DNA from: Coenobita brevimanus
Taxonomy: Eukaryota; Arthropoda; Malacostraca; Decapoda; Coenobitidae
DNA: 64,000 nt
Assembly (NCBI GenBank): GCA_032717465.1
Contig: CM064670.1
Location: 16,813,431-16,877,430, forward strand
Direction of reading: 5' to 3'
Shown: piece after piece, positions 21,679 through 32,293 of the stretch
Layout: each line of letters opens with the position of its first letter
How positions within the stretch are numbered: position 1 is the first letter of the stretch
The notes under the pieces: generated by a model
Databases searched by the model: none
What the model was told of the DNA's origin: nothing
Seen by the model: only the letters and a program-made list of their open reading frames with translations
Program-made: the position numbers and the translations under genes

Positions 21679-22200
21679 GTTACTGGCCAATGCCCAGCCA
21701 CTAATCTGGGTTTGACCTTGTGAAGTGATCATGTGATGTCGTCCTATCTCGGCCGATTCTGCCTCAACTTACCATCAATACTGACTCAAGTGCGATCCAA
21801 TCTGAAGCACGGTGTATAAGCAATGATAAGGATCAATCCGAGTCGACTGATTTACAAGGAGAGAAAACAAATGAAGCCCAACCTAAGTGATGAGGACTAC
21901 CCCCTACAGTGCAGCAGCCAACCCCAGCTGAATAACCCGGTGTAACAACCCTCTCGAAGAGATTAATGGAAATGGATTTAATGTTGCTGTTCAGAGAGGT
22001 CAGTGAAGGGGGAAAAAAAAACGTGGCTAAAGGATATATGAAGAATGGCTAGAGGTGGAAGGGCACATCTCTCTCGACTCCAGCCTCCTCTAAGTCTCTT
22101 AGTTCAGAGATATAGGGTAAGAAATACTCGAAAACATTGAGTCGCAAGCTAAGAATTTGTATTTACCTTGTACACAGCAGCCTAGTAATGTAACGGTTCC
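21679..22200 (+). repeat. Putative 3' LTR of gypsy relic
   Basis: Starts TGTTACTGGCC right after the purine tract. It carries features common in LTRs, such as a GTGTATAAGCAATGATAAGG stretch and a later TTGTATTTACCTTGTAC stretch. No second copy exists in the window, so the right boundary is a guess. Confidence 0.4.
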
Positions 22201-22263
22201 AACTTAGTACACTATTAGTTGACGTGTCTGATCTTTGAGTAGCTTTGTATGTAAATCTCACTA

Positions 22264-22820
22264 TAGTCGCGGCGCAAGAGTCTGAGGTTGTCATTATCGT
22301 ACCCTGGCAACCTATCATTCAAAGTATGCGTCCGATTTCGTATCATATTATACACCAGCGGTTCCCAACCTGGGGGCCATGGGACATTGACTGGGGGGCC
22401 ATGGGCCTTATTGGTAATATAAGATATTATAAGGTATTTGGTCTGGGTAAAACCTGACAGAAATCAAGTATGAAATATACCTTACTGTGCTAGTTTAGCC
22501 TTAAGTATACTGGGGTAATTACCGTTTTCTGCACAATATCAAATATTAAAAATATATAAATATACGATCTGAGTTATATAGGGGCCATGGAGCTTCTCAT
22601 AATTTTCTCGGGGGGCCACAGGACCAAAAAGGTTGGGAACCACTGTTATACACGAATCATATTATTATGAGTGAATATATTATACACGAATATTATTATA
22701 CACGAACATATTATACATGAATCACATGCGTCTCATATTATACACGAAATCAGACGCACTTATGAATGCTAGATTGCCAGGGCACGATAACAACAACCTC
22801 AGAGTCGCGCGCCGCGACTA
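22264..22820. mobile_element. MITE with ~84-bp terminal inverted repeats (TA target)
   Basis: The left terminus (TAGTCGCGGCGCAAG...) and the right terminus, inverted, match for about 84 bp at roughly 80-85% by eye. They share TCTGAGGTTGT, CCCTGGCAA and GATTTCGT blocks. TA lies immediately outside both ends (22262-22263, 22821-22822), fitting a TA duplication as in Tc1/mariner-like elements. A hAT MITE is nested inside next to the left repeat. No coding sequence. Confidence 0.72.
22356..22645. mobile_element. hAT MITE nested in a MITE, 8-bp target duplication
   Basis: A 290-bp element has termini CAGCGGTTCCCAACC and, inverted, CAGTGGTTCCCAACC. Its flanks are a perfect duplication TTATACAC (22348-22355, 22646-22653). 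GGCC(A) blocks lie inside both ends. This is the classical hAT-type end. It inserted into the outer MITE and is therefore the younger of the two. Confidence 0.92.
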
Positions 22821-22823
22821 TAG

Positions 22824-23029
22824 GATAGAAGTGTCCCGCTCTACACCTGTTTATTATATAAAAGAACCTTACTCTGTTATATGCTGTGTAGAAATTTTTT
22901 AAGTACGGCATATTTGTTTGTGTCATTGCCTTTTATATGACAGGATCAGAAATCTCCCTGCAAGGTCTATAACACTGCGAAGAGTCTCACTTAAAAAAAA
23001 AAAAAAAAAAAAAAATAGAGCTCAGCATG
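22824..23029. other. Unassigned sequence with poly-A run
   Basis: Contains about 23 A residues at 22993-23015. No gene recognised. Confidence 0.4.
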
Positions 23030-23500
23030 TGGAGGCTGCGTAAGGCTTCCATGAAGGAGTTTAAGTGCCCATAATACCACAGACGTAGGATTATGATGTG
23101 GCATGAAACAGAAAAGTCAAGAGTACTGCAGTGGAAATGGGTTATGGACGATTGTGCGTGATGCGCGGAGATGGATACAATAGCTAAGGAATAATCTGAT
23201 TAGTGAAAGATGTGGAGTACAGACGTCTGTGGACACGAGTCGAAGAGAGTGTGCTTAGATGGTATGGTCATGTGGAGAAATGTGTGTGTGAAGAGGGTGT
23301 AGAAAGACTGTATCTGACCGAGTTTGTTATTGTGAGGTGGCATAATAGGCCAAGAGGGTGGACAGATACGGTATGGTAAAACAGTAGACGATACACCGAT
23401 GTATGTAGGCTGATGTGGCTGGGGACCTAATGAAGCACTTACCCGCGATGCTTATCTCCGTAACTTAGGCCTGAAGCCTGTGGCACTTTATTCATCCATT
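23030..23500 (+). pseudogene. LINE C-terminal relic
   Basis: Across stops the plus strand reads LISERCGVQTSVD, then an LRWYGHVEK block (about 23258-23285), followed by a region matching the R.RG-W.D tail of CFDP2/BovB-like LINEs. It ends CTTAGGCCTGAAGCCTGTGG. Heavily decayed and without a catalytic core. It belongs to neither family A nor B by eye. Confidence 0.45.
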
Positions 23501-23800
23501 ATCATGATATACAAAAGCACTGCATCATCCAGGTAGGGAGGAGTGTATGACATGGGTTTTGCGCGCCTATTTTTCCCCGGTGATGTGATAGTCGATAGTC
23601 TGACACCAGCTAATGGGTAATGTGAAGCGGGTAGGTGTGGATGTTTATGCCCGTCACGTGCGGGTCGGAGGGAGAATAAATATCAGCATGGCATATCAAT
23701 TTAATGGGGCACGTTTGTGGTTAGTTTTCCTTTTTTTTCTTTCTTGTCCTTAACGCGCCTATAAAAGAAGCCTGGATGATGATGATGATGATGATGATCT
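23501..23800. repeat. Possible short interspersed repeat ending in (GAT)n
   Basis: Begins near TTGCGCGCCTATTTTTCCCC and ends ACGCGCCTATAAAAGAAGCCTGG followed by a GAT run (23775-23798). GCGCCTAT is directly repeated near both ends. No tRNA-like promoter recognised. Tentative. Confidence 0.3.
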
Positions 23801-24117
23801 TATTATTTTTTTTTTTTTTCGCTTGAAACGCAGCCACTGGACGAATTTTTAGCCATGAAGGCATTGTTACGAGACCCTACCGTGCAAGATTAATTGATAA
23901 GACCCTCACTAACAGATGTGTGAGCATTACCGTTATGAAAGAGTTTAAAACCAAGTCTTTGCGTCTCATGATAAATACGTCTGTTTATTTATTGTTTGAA
24001 ATATTAGGTACTACAATCAGTTGCAGATCGTCTCTCTCTGTAATAGAGAGAGAGAGAGAGAATGTTGGGTGCAGCAGAGCTACAAGTAGTGCCGTTACGC
24101 ATTTTTTTTTTTTTTTA
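23801..24117. other. Unassigned sequence
   Basis: Poly-T runs, a short GA run (24044-24060), and nothing recognisable as a gene. Confidence 0.35.
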
Positions 24118-24652
24118 TCCGTCCCCGCCCCAGAGGGGTTCGGGGACGGGTATGGTTTTCACTCGGTTTGTCTGTTTGTTTGTCTGTCTGTCTGTCTGTT
24201 AACAACTTTAAGCGAAAAATACTGGTGCGATTTTGACTAAAATTACAGGGATGATGGGCTATGACCTGATTAAATATTAAGCCAGGCTGGGCTAAGGCCC
24301 AGGCTGTAATCCCCAAAAATGTTAAAAAAAAAAAAAAATCGTTTTTCGTCATAACTCCTTTCAAATTCGTCATATCGACATGAAACCAAAACCTAAAAGT
24401 GCACCTTTCAAATCTACATCCCATAACATGCTTCATTACATCAGGGGGTCACCTCCCAGTTAGCGGAAGGGGAGGTCAATGTCAGGTGGGTCGGGCCTAA
24501 AAATTCAAATGAGCATAAAATCGTCCATTTTCACCCGATTTACTCCAAATTTGATATGTGACATCTTTGACTAGATATCCTGTTGTGTTTATACGTCAGC
24601 ACTTAAATGGCTGCCGGGGACGGGTTTGCTGTGCCTTGGCACTGCTTCTTGT
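24118..24652. repeat. Probable interspersed repeat bounded by CGGGGACGGG
   Basis: Starts with a GTCCCCGCCCC hairpin and TTCGGGGACGGGT, includes TGTCTGTC runs and a poly-A run, and ends GCCGGGGACGGGTTTGCTGTG. The GGGGACGGGT motif at both ends and the TCTGTCTGTC block are common in arthropod dispersed repeats of this type. No target duplication identified. Confidence 0.4.
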
Positions 24653-24973
24653 TTTTTTGTTTTTTTTCTGTGGCGAGTAGCTGTAGTTCACTATTTTTTC
24701 CAACAGCAGTAAAATAGTGGCGATGTTAATGCCTAAGGTGTTTCAAACGGTACTCGCTTCTTGCTAGTATTAGTTATATTTAGTGTTGGAAAAGAATCGG
24801 ACAAGTCTGCGTGTGGTGCACGCCAGGAAACCGTATGCGTCGGTAGGGTTGTCATCTGTTATTATTCATAACTAAATTATGGCAAATTTGACAATGAAAC
24901 ATGATATAGTACTAATTCTTAATTAGCTAATGAATAAGTAAGTGTATTGTTCAAACTCTTTCTTCATTTAAGG

Positions 24974-24979
<6 letters not shown>
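24653..24979. other. Unassigned sequence
   Basis: AT-rich; no gene or repeat recognised. Confidence 0.35.

Positions 24980-25062
<83 letters not shown>
24980..25062. repeat. (TA)n microsatellite
   Basis: About 41 uninterrupted TA units directly 5' of a SINE-H copy. Confidence 0.97.
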
Positions 25063-25063
<1 letters not shown>

Positions 25064-25065
<2 letters not shown>

Positions 25066-25576
25066 GTGGTAGATGGGGGCGCTCACCATTCACTCACTCG
25101 ATGTAGTGCTGCTGTCGGGTGTCTGCCCTTTCCTCTCCTCCATCCTTCTTTCCTTCCATCCTCTTGTCTTCCTTTCCTTCATTCTTTCCTTGTCCTTCTG
25201 CCTACGGGTAACTTTACACTCCCTCTTCTGTCTTTCCTTCATTCTTTCCTCTTCCTTCTGCCTGTGGGTGACTCTACACTGAGTGACAAGCCAAATGGTT
25301 TCCTGTACACCAGGAAACCATTTACTACGCTGGGTGGTAACCATATAACCAAATTTTTGGCGCCTGGTGGTTTATAATTATTGCGCTCCAATCGGATTGA
25401 GCGGGTGAAGGTTTATATCCAAGGGGTGGTTGGGGTTGATTGCTCATGTAATGCCACTCAGGGATGAGTGAGGCTGGTCACTCATCTTAAATGTCAGGAC
25501 CAACTTGCCTAGCCCCGGGTTCCTACGCTCCTCTGTGGGGCGACATAGGATTGGATGATGGTGATGATGATGATGA
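25064..25576 (+). mobile_element. SINE-H copy: hairpin head, tRNA-like body, (GAT)n tail
   Basis: The 5' part has CCATTCACTCACTCGATGTAG, TTCCTTC runs and the CTACACTGAGTGAC block. It then has a perfect 13-bp hairpin with a 5-base loop (25293-25323) and GGTAACCATATAACC. The 3' part (from 25355) has a tRNA-like stretch with a B-box-like GGTTTATATCC, and the copy ends in GATGATGATG. Relative to 31046-31560 the A-box is damaged by a deletion (TGGTTTATAATT). Noncoding. Confidence 0.65.
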
Positions 25577-25597
25577 TATATAATATAATATATACTC

Positions 25598-25600
<3 letters not shown>

Positions 25601-25650
<50 letters not shown>
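25601..25650. repeat. (TA)n microsatellite
   Basis: 25 TA units following a TATACTCGTG interruption. Confidence 0.95.
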
Positions 25651-25651
<1 letters not shown>

Positions 25652-25654
25652 TGT

Positions 25655-26049
25655 ATATCTCATCTCATCAGCCGTTTGAGTCTCCACTGCAGGACCGGCC
25701 TATCCCTACCGAAGTGGGGACGATACAGCCAATGTATCTCTACCAAGTGGCTTAGGCTGTCTAGTAGAGATTGTATGTAGGGTGAGAAGTGCTTGTAAGT
25801 GTAATTGTTGTGTTAGAGTGGCTTTGGATGTGTGTGTAGTCTGTGAACCAAGTGTAATCGGACCGCGCAAGCCGACTGGGTGCAAGCATACTTTAGTATG
25901 CGACACTGGTTCAACCACAGCACACTTTGTGTCCGCCAATTCAGTACGTGGCCAGAAGAACGCTCCCAAAGTTTATTACCCTAGCGGGGCGCGAACCCTC
26001 ATTCTTCAGTGTACGAAAACGCACACTTTACCACTGTACCACAGAGGCT

Positions 26050-26050
<1 letters not shown>
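25655..26050 (-). mobile_element. tRNA-derived SINE (minus strand)
   Basis: On the minus strand the 5' end reads GGAGCCTCTGTGGTACAGTG. It contains an A-box TGGTACAGTGG (26031-26041) and a B-box GGTTCGCGCCC (25987-25997) with normal tRNA spacing. A non-tRNA body of about 330 bp follows, ending near AGATGAGATATACAG in TA-rich DNA. It lies between two TA microsatellites. The internal promoter supports a pol III SINE. Confidence 0.7.

Positions 26051-26051
<1 letters not shown>

Positions 26052-26131
<80 letters not shown>
26052..26131. repeat. (TA)n microsatellite
   Basis: 40 TA units between a SINE and a LINE fragment. Confidence 0.97.
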
Positions 26132-26135
<4 letters not shown>

Positions 26136-26575
26136 TATGGTAGTGAGACCTGGGCAGTAAAGGAGGAGGATATTCGCCTGCTCAGACGCACAGAAATGAC
26201 AATGATTAGGTGGATGTGTAGTGCGTCCCTGCGTGCAAGGTCTGGGGGGGACTGGGTTTACGATGGAAAAGTTGAGAGGTAGGATGGGACTGGAGTGTAT
26301 TGGTGTTGTGATGAGGAGAGCTTGATTGAGATGGTTTGGACATGTGGAGAGGATGGGGGATGATAACTGGGTGAGGAAGGTGAGAAGTGTTAATATTGGG
26401 GGAGGGGTAATGAGGGGTAGACCGAGAAAGACATGGGACGAGGTCATTAAGTGTGACCTCAGGGTTAAGGGACTGAACAGGGAGGCTGCATGGAGAACCG
26501 TCATTAGGTGACCAAGGCCGACGCAAGCAAGCATGTTGGAGCCTTTAAAAACGAAACGAAACGATATCGATGTGT
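26132..26575 (+). pseudogene. LINE family D 3' fragment
   Basis: Reads YGSETWAVKEEDIRLL at the start, then RWFGHVERMGDDNW, MRGRPRKTWDEVIK and a C-terminal RVKGLNREAAWRTVIR before a stop, with one or more frame changes near 26240-26330. This is the last portion of a CFDP2/BovB-like reverse transcriptase distinct from families A-C. A 3' UTR of about 60 bp ends in AACGAAACGAAACGAT repeats, the tail. Confidence 0.72.
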
Positions 26576-26589
26576 GTGTGTGTGTGCGT

Positions 26590-27690
<1,101 letters not shown>

Positions 27691-27850
27691 ACTCATGTCA
27701 TGCCAAGTAAGTTTAAGTCAATTTAGGCCCAGTCAGGCCCAATTCTGTTCAGGTCAGAAAAAGCTACTAAGGTTTTTAACCATTCAAGTTCATTCAGGAT
27801 ATTTCAAGATCATTCAGGTCCATTTAAAAACATTCAGGACCTTCTCACAT
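27691..27850. repeat. Degenerate CATTCAGGTC minisatellite
   Basis: A phrase of roughly 10-16 bp around CATTCAGG(T/A)C recurs irregularly. Low-complexity; no gene. Confidence 0.45.
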
Positions 27851-27950
27851 GGAACATCTTTGAATCGAGGAATTTGCTACAAAAATTTAAGTACAATTTA
27901 CATTACCATTTTTCAGGTTAGCCAAATCAATCGTACCATGTAATCTAGCG

Positions 27951-28240
27951 ACCTCATTTAACCTAACCTAAGCTTGCTTCCTAACCTGACCTCACCAAAA
28001 TAAACCAAGCTACCTAACTTAGGAGCCTTACCAAACTTAATAAAAACCTAACCCATCCACCTAACCAGATCTAACACCAAACCTACTGATCTAATCTAAT
28101 GACCATGAAACTTAGCCGAACCAAACATCATGCAACCTAACAAAACAAAACCTAACCCACCACCTAACTAACCTTAACCAACCCTAACCTCACCTAACCT
28201 AGCCACATAAACAAGCCTAAGCTTCCTCTATGAATCCACC
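27951..28240 (-). repeat. Degenerate CCTAA-rich tract (telomere-like)
   Basis: Many CCTAACCTAA, CTAACC and CCTAACTTAG words occur over 290 bp. On the minus strand this approximates the (TTAGG)n arthropod telomere repeat, with heavy substitution. A second, shorter tract lies at 29478-29590, beyond LINE insertions. The telomeric origin is inference; it could be simple C/A-rich drift. Confidence 0.4.
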
Positions 28241-28261
28241 TACTAACATGCTAGCATAATT

Positions 28262-28730
28262 AGTGAGTTCTTCACCGACGAGCAGATGGCCACAATATAC
28301 AAAAGTCAAGTGCGTTCTCAGATCGAATGCTGTTCACCACTGTGGAGTGGATGTGGGGTGGTTGCACTGAGGCAGTTGGACAAAATTCAACATAAAGCCA
28401 TTAGATTAATCAATAATCCTGCCATAACGCAGGACCTTCCTCCATTATCAGTACGTAGAGATGTTGCTTCTTTAGCATTATTTTATCGTTATTTTTACCG
28501 TAAGTGCTCTGACGAACTGGCTTCAATTGTGCCTCCCTTTCACATTTTCTCCCGAAATACTCGGGCAGCTGGGAGCACCCATGAACTCACACTGTCTCCC
28601 CAGCAATGCAGAACCTCTGCTTATCGAAATTCATTTATCCCCAGAACTACTACTCTCTGGAAATCACTTCCTGGGAGTTGCTTCCCACATACATTTAATC
28701 CACTCGAATTTAAATCCAATTGTTATAAGC
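28262..28730 (+). pseudogene. LINE family E C-terminal fragment (jockey/CR1-like)
   Basis: A 158-codon open frame starts inside the domain after the catalytic core: YKSQVRSQIECCSPLWSGC, LDKIQHKAIRLINNP, RRDVASLALFYRYFYRKC and FIPRTTTLWKSLPGSCFP, then FKSNCYK. This is the terminal domain of jockey/CR1-type reverse transcriptases. It is 5'-truncated and joined at 28730 directly to a LINE-B fragment, so its own stop and 3' UTR are missing. Confidence 0.7.
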
Positions 28731-29381
28731 GAGGTTGGATGGTGAGGAATTGGAAAATGTGAGTACGTTTAAGTACTTGTGTAGTGTGATGAGTAAGGAT
28801 GGAGGTTTGGAGGGTGAAGTGCTTGAAAGAGTACAGCATGGAAGAAAGGTTGCTGGTTCCTTGAAAGTAGTGATAAGAAGCAGGGAAGTGAGCATGGAAG
28901 TGAAAAAGTTACTACATGACAGTATTGTGATACCAACTCTAACGTATGGAAGTGAAGCTTGGACGTTGCTGGAAGGACACAAGTCAAGAGTGAGAGCAGT
29001 GGAAATGAGTTATTTAAGAGGAGCCTGTGGAGTCACATGGAGAGACAGGCTGACGAATGACGATATAAAGGAGCGTTGTGGTGTGGATGTGGATGTGATA
29101 GGAAGCGTTAGGAGGAATACCCTGAGGTGGTTTGGCCATGTGGAGAGGATGGAGGGTGAAAGACTGACGAGGAGAGTGTGTGAGTGAGGTGGAGGGGGGA
29201 AGTGGGAGGGGGAGGCCGAGGATGAGATGGAGGGATGGGGTGGAGAGGTATATGAGAGAGGGGGGGGGTGATGAGTTGGGAGCGGGACAGTGAAATGGCG
29301 GGGGACAGGGCGACGTGGAGGCGATTTGTTTGTGGCCACCCCGAACGGGATTGAGGCGTCTGGCAATAGATAGATAGATAG
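28731..29381 (+). pseudogene. LINE family B 3' fragment with (ATAG)n tail
   Basis: Begins at the GEELENVSTFKYL block after the catalytic core and continues through VMSKDGGLEGEVLERV, YGSEAWTLLEGHKSRVRAVE and RWFGHVERMEGERLTRRV. A frameshift follows near 29185. The remaining RGRPRMRW and GHP region is readable in another frame, then GGCGTCTGGCAATAG and ATAG repeats (to about 29381). Very close to the arm B copies. Confidence 0.8.
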
Positions 29382-29671
29382 ATTTTATGAATGGAGGATG
29401 CCTTTAGTCACATGGACTTATTTTTTTCCCTTTGTTTTTCCTTCCTCCATTCATTATCAAAAAAATAATAATTACCTTCAACTAGCCACCTAACCTAGCT
29501 ACCTAAATTAGCCACCAAAATTTGTTTACCAACTGACCTAATCATTCCTGGCAACCTAATCACCCAGCCTAACCTAACCAAACTTTAAAAACTTGGTTTA
29601 CGTATAATTAGAATTCTCCACAAGCACTAAGTAAATCTACATTTATATGTATTCTGTCGTGAAATGTACAG
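29382..29671. repeat. Unassigned sequence with CCTAA-rich stretch
   Basis: 29478-29590 has CACCTAACCTAG and CAGCCTAACCTAACC words similar to 27951-28240. The two tracts were probably one before the LINE insertions between them. No gene. Confidence 0.35.
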
Positions 29672-30011
29672 TAGGGGGAGGAGGTGGCTGAATCGGTAGA
29701 GAGGTGGCCTTCAGTCCTAATGGACCCAGGTTTGAATCCTGGCTGGGACAGGGAAAAGTTTAAGGACTTGACTTTCATAAGGTAGGCTTTACTAATCTAT
29801 CAGAAGATCCGCCGACATGTTATAAATATACCCCTGCTAATACCAATACACCGGACCTGTATGAGACAGCCCTAGCATGCATTCAGTATGGACGGTGGGT
29901 GTAAGCGTCGAAGTGGTGACACGTGGAGGTGTAGGATATGTAAGAGGACTACTGGGCCTTGGGAACTGGCTGTGAAGCCTATGCCCAGAGTCTGACATAT
30001 AAAAAAAAAAA
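29672..30011 (+). mobile_element. tRNA-derived SINE with poly-A tail
   Basis: The A-box is TGGCTGAATCGG (29685-29696) and the B-box GGTTTGAATCC (29729-29739), within a tRNA-like head that includes the GGGAGGAGG 5' end. A body of about 250 bp follows, ending GTCTGACATATAAAAAAAAAAA. Both boxes fit the pol III consensus well. It differs from the other SINEs in this window. Confidence 0.75.
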
Positions 30012-30365
30012 TCTTCAAAATAACTGCAGTAACAGCAAAGCCACTTGAAACTAGCCTAATTTAGATTTGATGATAAGGTCATTTAAAATTTTTCTTGGTT
30101 CCAACAATATTTAAGCCACCAGCAGACCTACACGGCAAAACCCAGCTTGTTGAACACCGATGCAAGCCTACCACAAACCGCATTCCAATATTAACCCCTA
30201 CACAATTGCGACGCCCTTTAAATTTTGGCTTTGATACCTTCAAACGGTCTTACTCAATTTTGGAAAAATCTTTCGTATGGAAGGGTTGTTTTTATGATGT
30301 CTATCCAGCATCGTCAGTTCGAAAACTCTCTCATCAGCTGAAAAAAATAAAAATGGCTGGTGGTA

Positions 30366-30368
<3 letters not shown>
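30012..30368. other. Unassigned sequence
   Basis: No gene or repeat recognised before the GA microsatellite. Confidence 0.35.

Positions 30369-30424
<56 letters not shown>
30369..30424. repeat. (GA)n microsatellite
   Basis: About 28 GA units; a second short GA run lies at 30470-30482. Confidence 0.95.
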
Positions 30425-30427
<3 letters not shown>

Positions 30428-31045
30428 TGTCCTAGACTGATGGGGATTAAAAATGCACACAAGCAGCCAGAGAGAGAGAGAGAAAAAAAAAAACAATTGA
30501 TGATGCTAAAAGAGACGTACAAACAAGCATAACAATATCTTAATGATTCACTGAACAGTACTTTGCGATATACTGTAAGTCATAAAAATGTCTCGGAATC
30601 ATGAAAACCAACTGCTACTACACCACACCAAAGATTCTTTGTATAGCAGCAAGTGAAACAGTACCCAGAAGAACTGTCTGGTAAACATATAATAACACAT
30701 ACTGCATAGCTTATCTATGGTGAGGTGAACATGGCCAAAACTGAAATATCAAAGCACCTCCCACCCGAGTCGGTGATCCCACCAGCAGCAACTTAAGAAC
30801 TGACCTCAGGAACTCCCTTAAATCCGGCACTGCCCTCATAACAGTTTTTATTAGAGTGTGACATATAGCATAAAAGTTTACGCAAATATCTATTTAAACT
30901 GCCCTTCTTGATTTTAAAATTATACTCATTGATAAGCAGAAATCACTCACCATGACAGCAGGATATGTTCCATCCACCACAACACAGCGTTACTAATACA
31001 TGCCCGGAGCCAGCTATGACGACCAATTTTATTAGTATTGATTTG
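30425..31045. other. Unassigned sequence
   Basis: Nothing recognised apart from a short GA/poly-A run near 30470-30494. Confidence 0.35.
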
Positions 31046-31560
31046 TGGTAGGGGGGGCGCTCACCATCCACTCACTCAATGTAGTGCTGCTCTCGGATGT
31101 CTGCCCTGTCCTCTCCTCCGTCCTTCTTTCCTTCCATCTTCTTCTATCTTTCTTTCCTTCATTCTTTCCTCGTCCTTCTGCCTACGGGTGACTTTACACT
31201 CACTCTTCTGTCTTTCATTCCTTCAGTCTTTCCTCTTCCTTCTGCCTGTGGGTGACTCTACACTGAGTGACAAGCCAAATGGTTTCCTGTACACCAGGAA
31301 ACTATTCACTACGCTGGGTGGTAACCATGTAGCCAAATTTTGGCGCCTGGTGGTTTAGTGGGTAATTATGGTGCTCCAATCCGATTGAGCCGGTGAAGGT
31401 TTATATCCAAGGGGTGGTTGGGGTTTAATGCTCACGTAATGCCACTCAGGGATGAGTAAGGTTGGTCACTCTCATCTTAACTGTCAGAACCAACTTCCTA
31501 GCCCCGGGCTCCTACGCTCCTCATGGGGCAACGTAAGATTGGATGATGGATGGATAAAAA
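31046..31560 (+). mobile_element. SINE-H copy, best preserved tRNA-like part
   Basis: Same layout as 25064-25576. The hairpin (31277-31307) has one mismatch in the right arm. The tRNA-like part carries an A-box TGGTTTAGTGGG (31351-31362) and a B-box GGTTTATATCC (31398-31408), 35 bases apart. The copy ends GGATTGGATGATGGATGG and an A-run. The A-box is intact here, unlike the 25064 copy, supporting a pol III origin for this half. Confidence 0.7.
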
Positions 31561-31613
31561 AAAATATATTAAGTGCAAAATAAATTTCTCTTAAATCCCC
31601 GTTTTTTTTTTTT

Positions 31614-31616
<3 letters not shown>

Positions 31617-31668
<52 letters not shown>
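31617..31668. repeat. (GA)n microsatellite
   Basis: About 26 GA units. Confidence 0.95.
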
Positions 31669-32223
31669 GCAACTTGACAAGGTTTCTCCTTCCTCAGTGG
31701 CAAGGATAAATGTTAACAGTTTTAAACATCCCCAACACCCTCGTCCAGCAGGTGCGGAGGCGGATGAAAATGCTAATGTTCATTTCAGTGAATATTTGGA
31801 AGCTCAATTTCATTTTCATTCGGGTGCTTAGCGGATGTGCATATGTTACATCCCTAATATGTCCATTTAATTTGGTAAATTTTGATTTCATAATAAAGAA
31901 ACTAATTTATTACTAATTATCAAGAGACTTACCTATTCTTTTATGTCCGTGTATTTACTGTAAAGGAAAATGATATACAATTAATGTTACCTGAGTTTCT
32001 GTAAATGGAAGCCGTAACCCAAAACTGGGAAGGTTTTTCTAATATAGGCATTAGTACGATGTGCCGACATGTGAGTACTGCAGAAATATTATCAAAATTA
32101 ATCCATTTGTATTTAAACCAGCGGTAGTGACTATATAGTAGCGGTAGTGGAATATGTTTCCAAAGAAATAACTGAAGTGATAGTGGAACTACATTTTGAT
32201 CCAAGTAGTGCTAGTGGTCTTAC

Positions 32224-32225
<2 letters not shown>
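31669..32225. other. Unassigned sequence
   Basis: A GCGGAGGCGGATG/GCGGATGTGC phrase (31754-31840) resembles 26990-27110. No gene recognised. Confidence 0.35.

Positions 32226-32279
<54 letters not shown>
32226..32279. repeat. (TA)n microsatellite
   Basis: About 27 TA units beside the 3' end of a LINE-B copy. Confidence 0.95.
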
Positions 32280-32282
<3 letters not shown>

Positions 32283-32293
32283 GGTAAACTGTA

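Larger units (their letters stand above)
16945..22200 (+). mobile_element. Ty3/gypsy relic with integrase upstream of RT (Gmr1-like order)
   Basis: Read left to right on one strand, the domains are: retropepsin C-terminal region (16945-17496), linker (18820-18950), integrase (about 19110-19900), reverse transcriptase (20230-20900) and RNase H end (to about 21620), then a purine tract and a putative 3' LTR from 21679. Ordinary Ty3/gypsy elements carry integrase after RNase H. The order seen here is that described for the Gmr1 group. A LINE-B copy (17497-18819) and a hAT MITE (17101-17348) have inserted into it. All domains are broken. The left end is lost at the junction with the LINE-B relic. 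Confidence 0.72.

Noticed and set aside
25261..25340. Hammerhead ribozyme around CTGAGTGAC and GAAACC of SINE-H
   Set aside because: The CTGANGA core is interrupted by an extra base and the expected stems do not pair around it.
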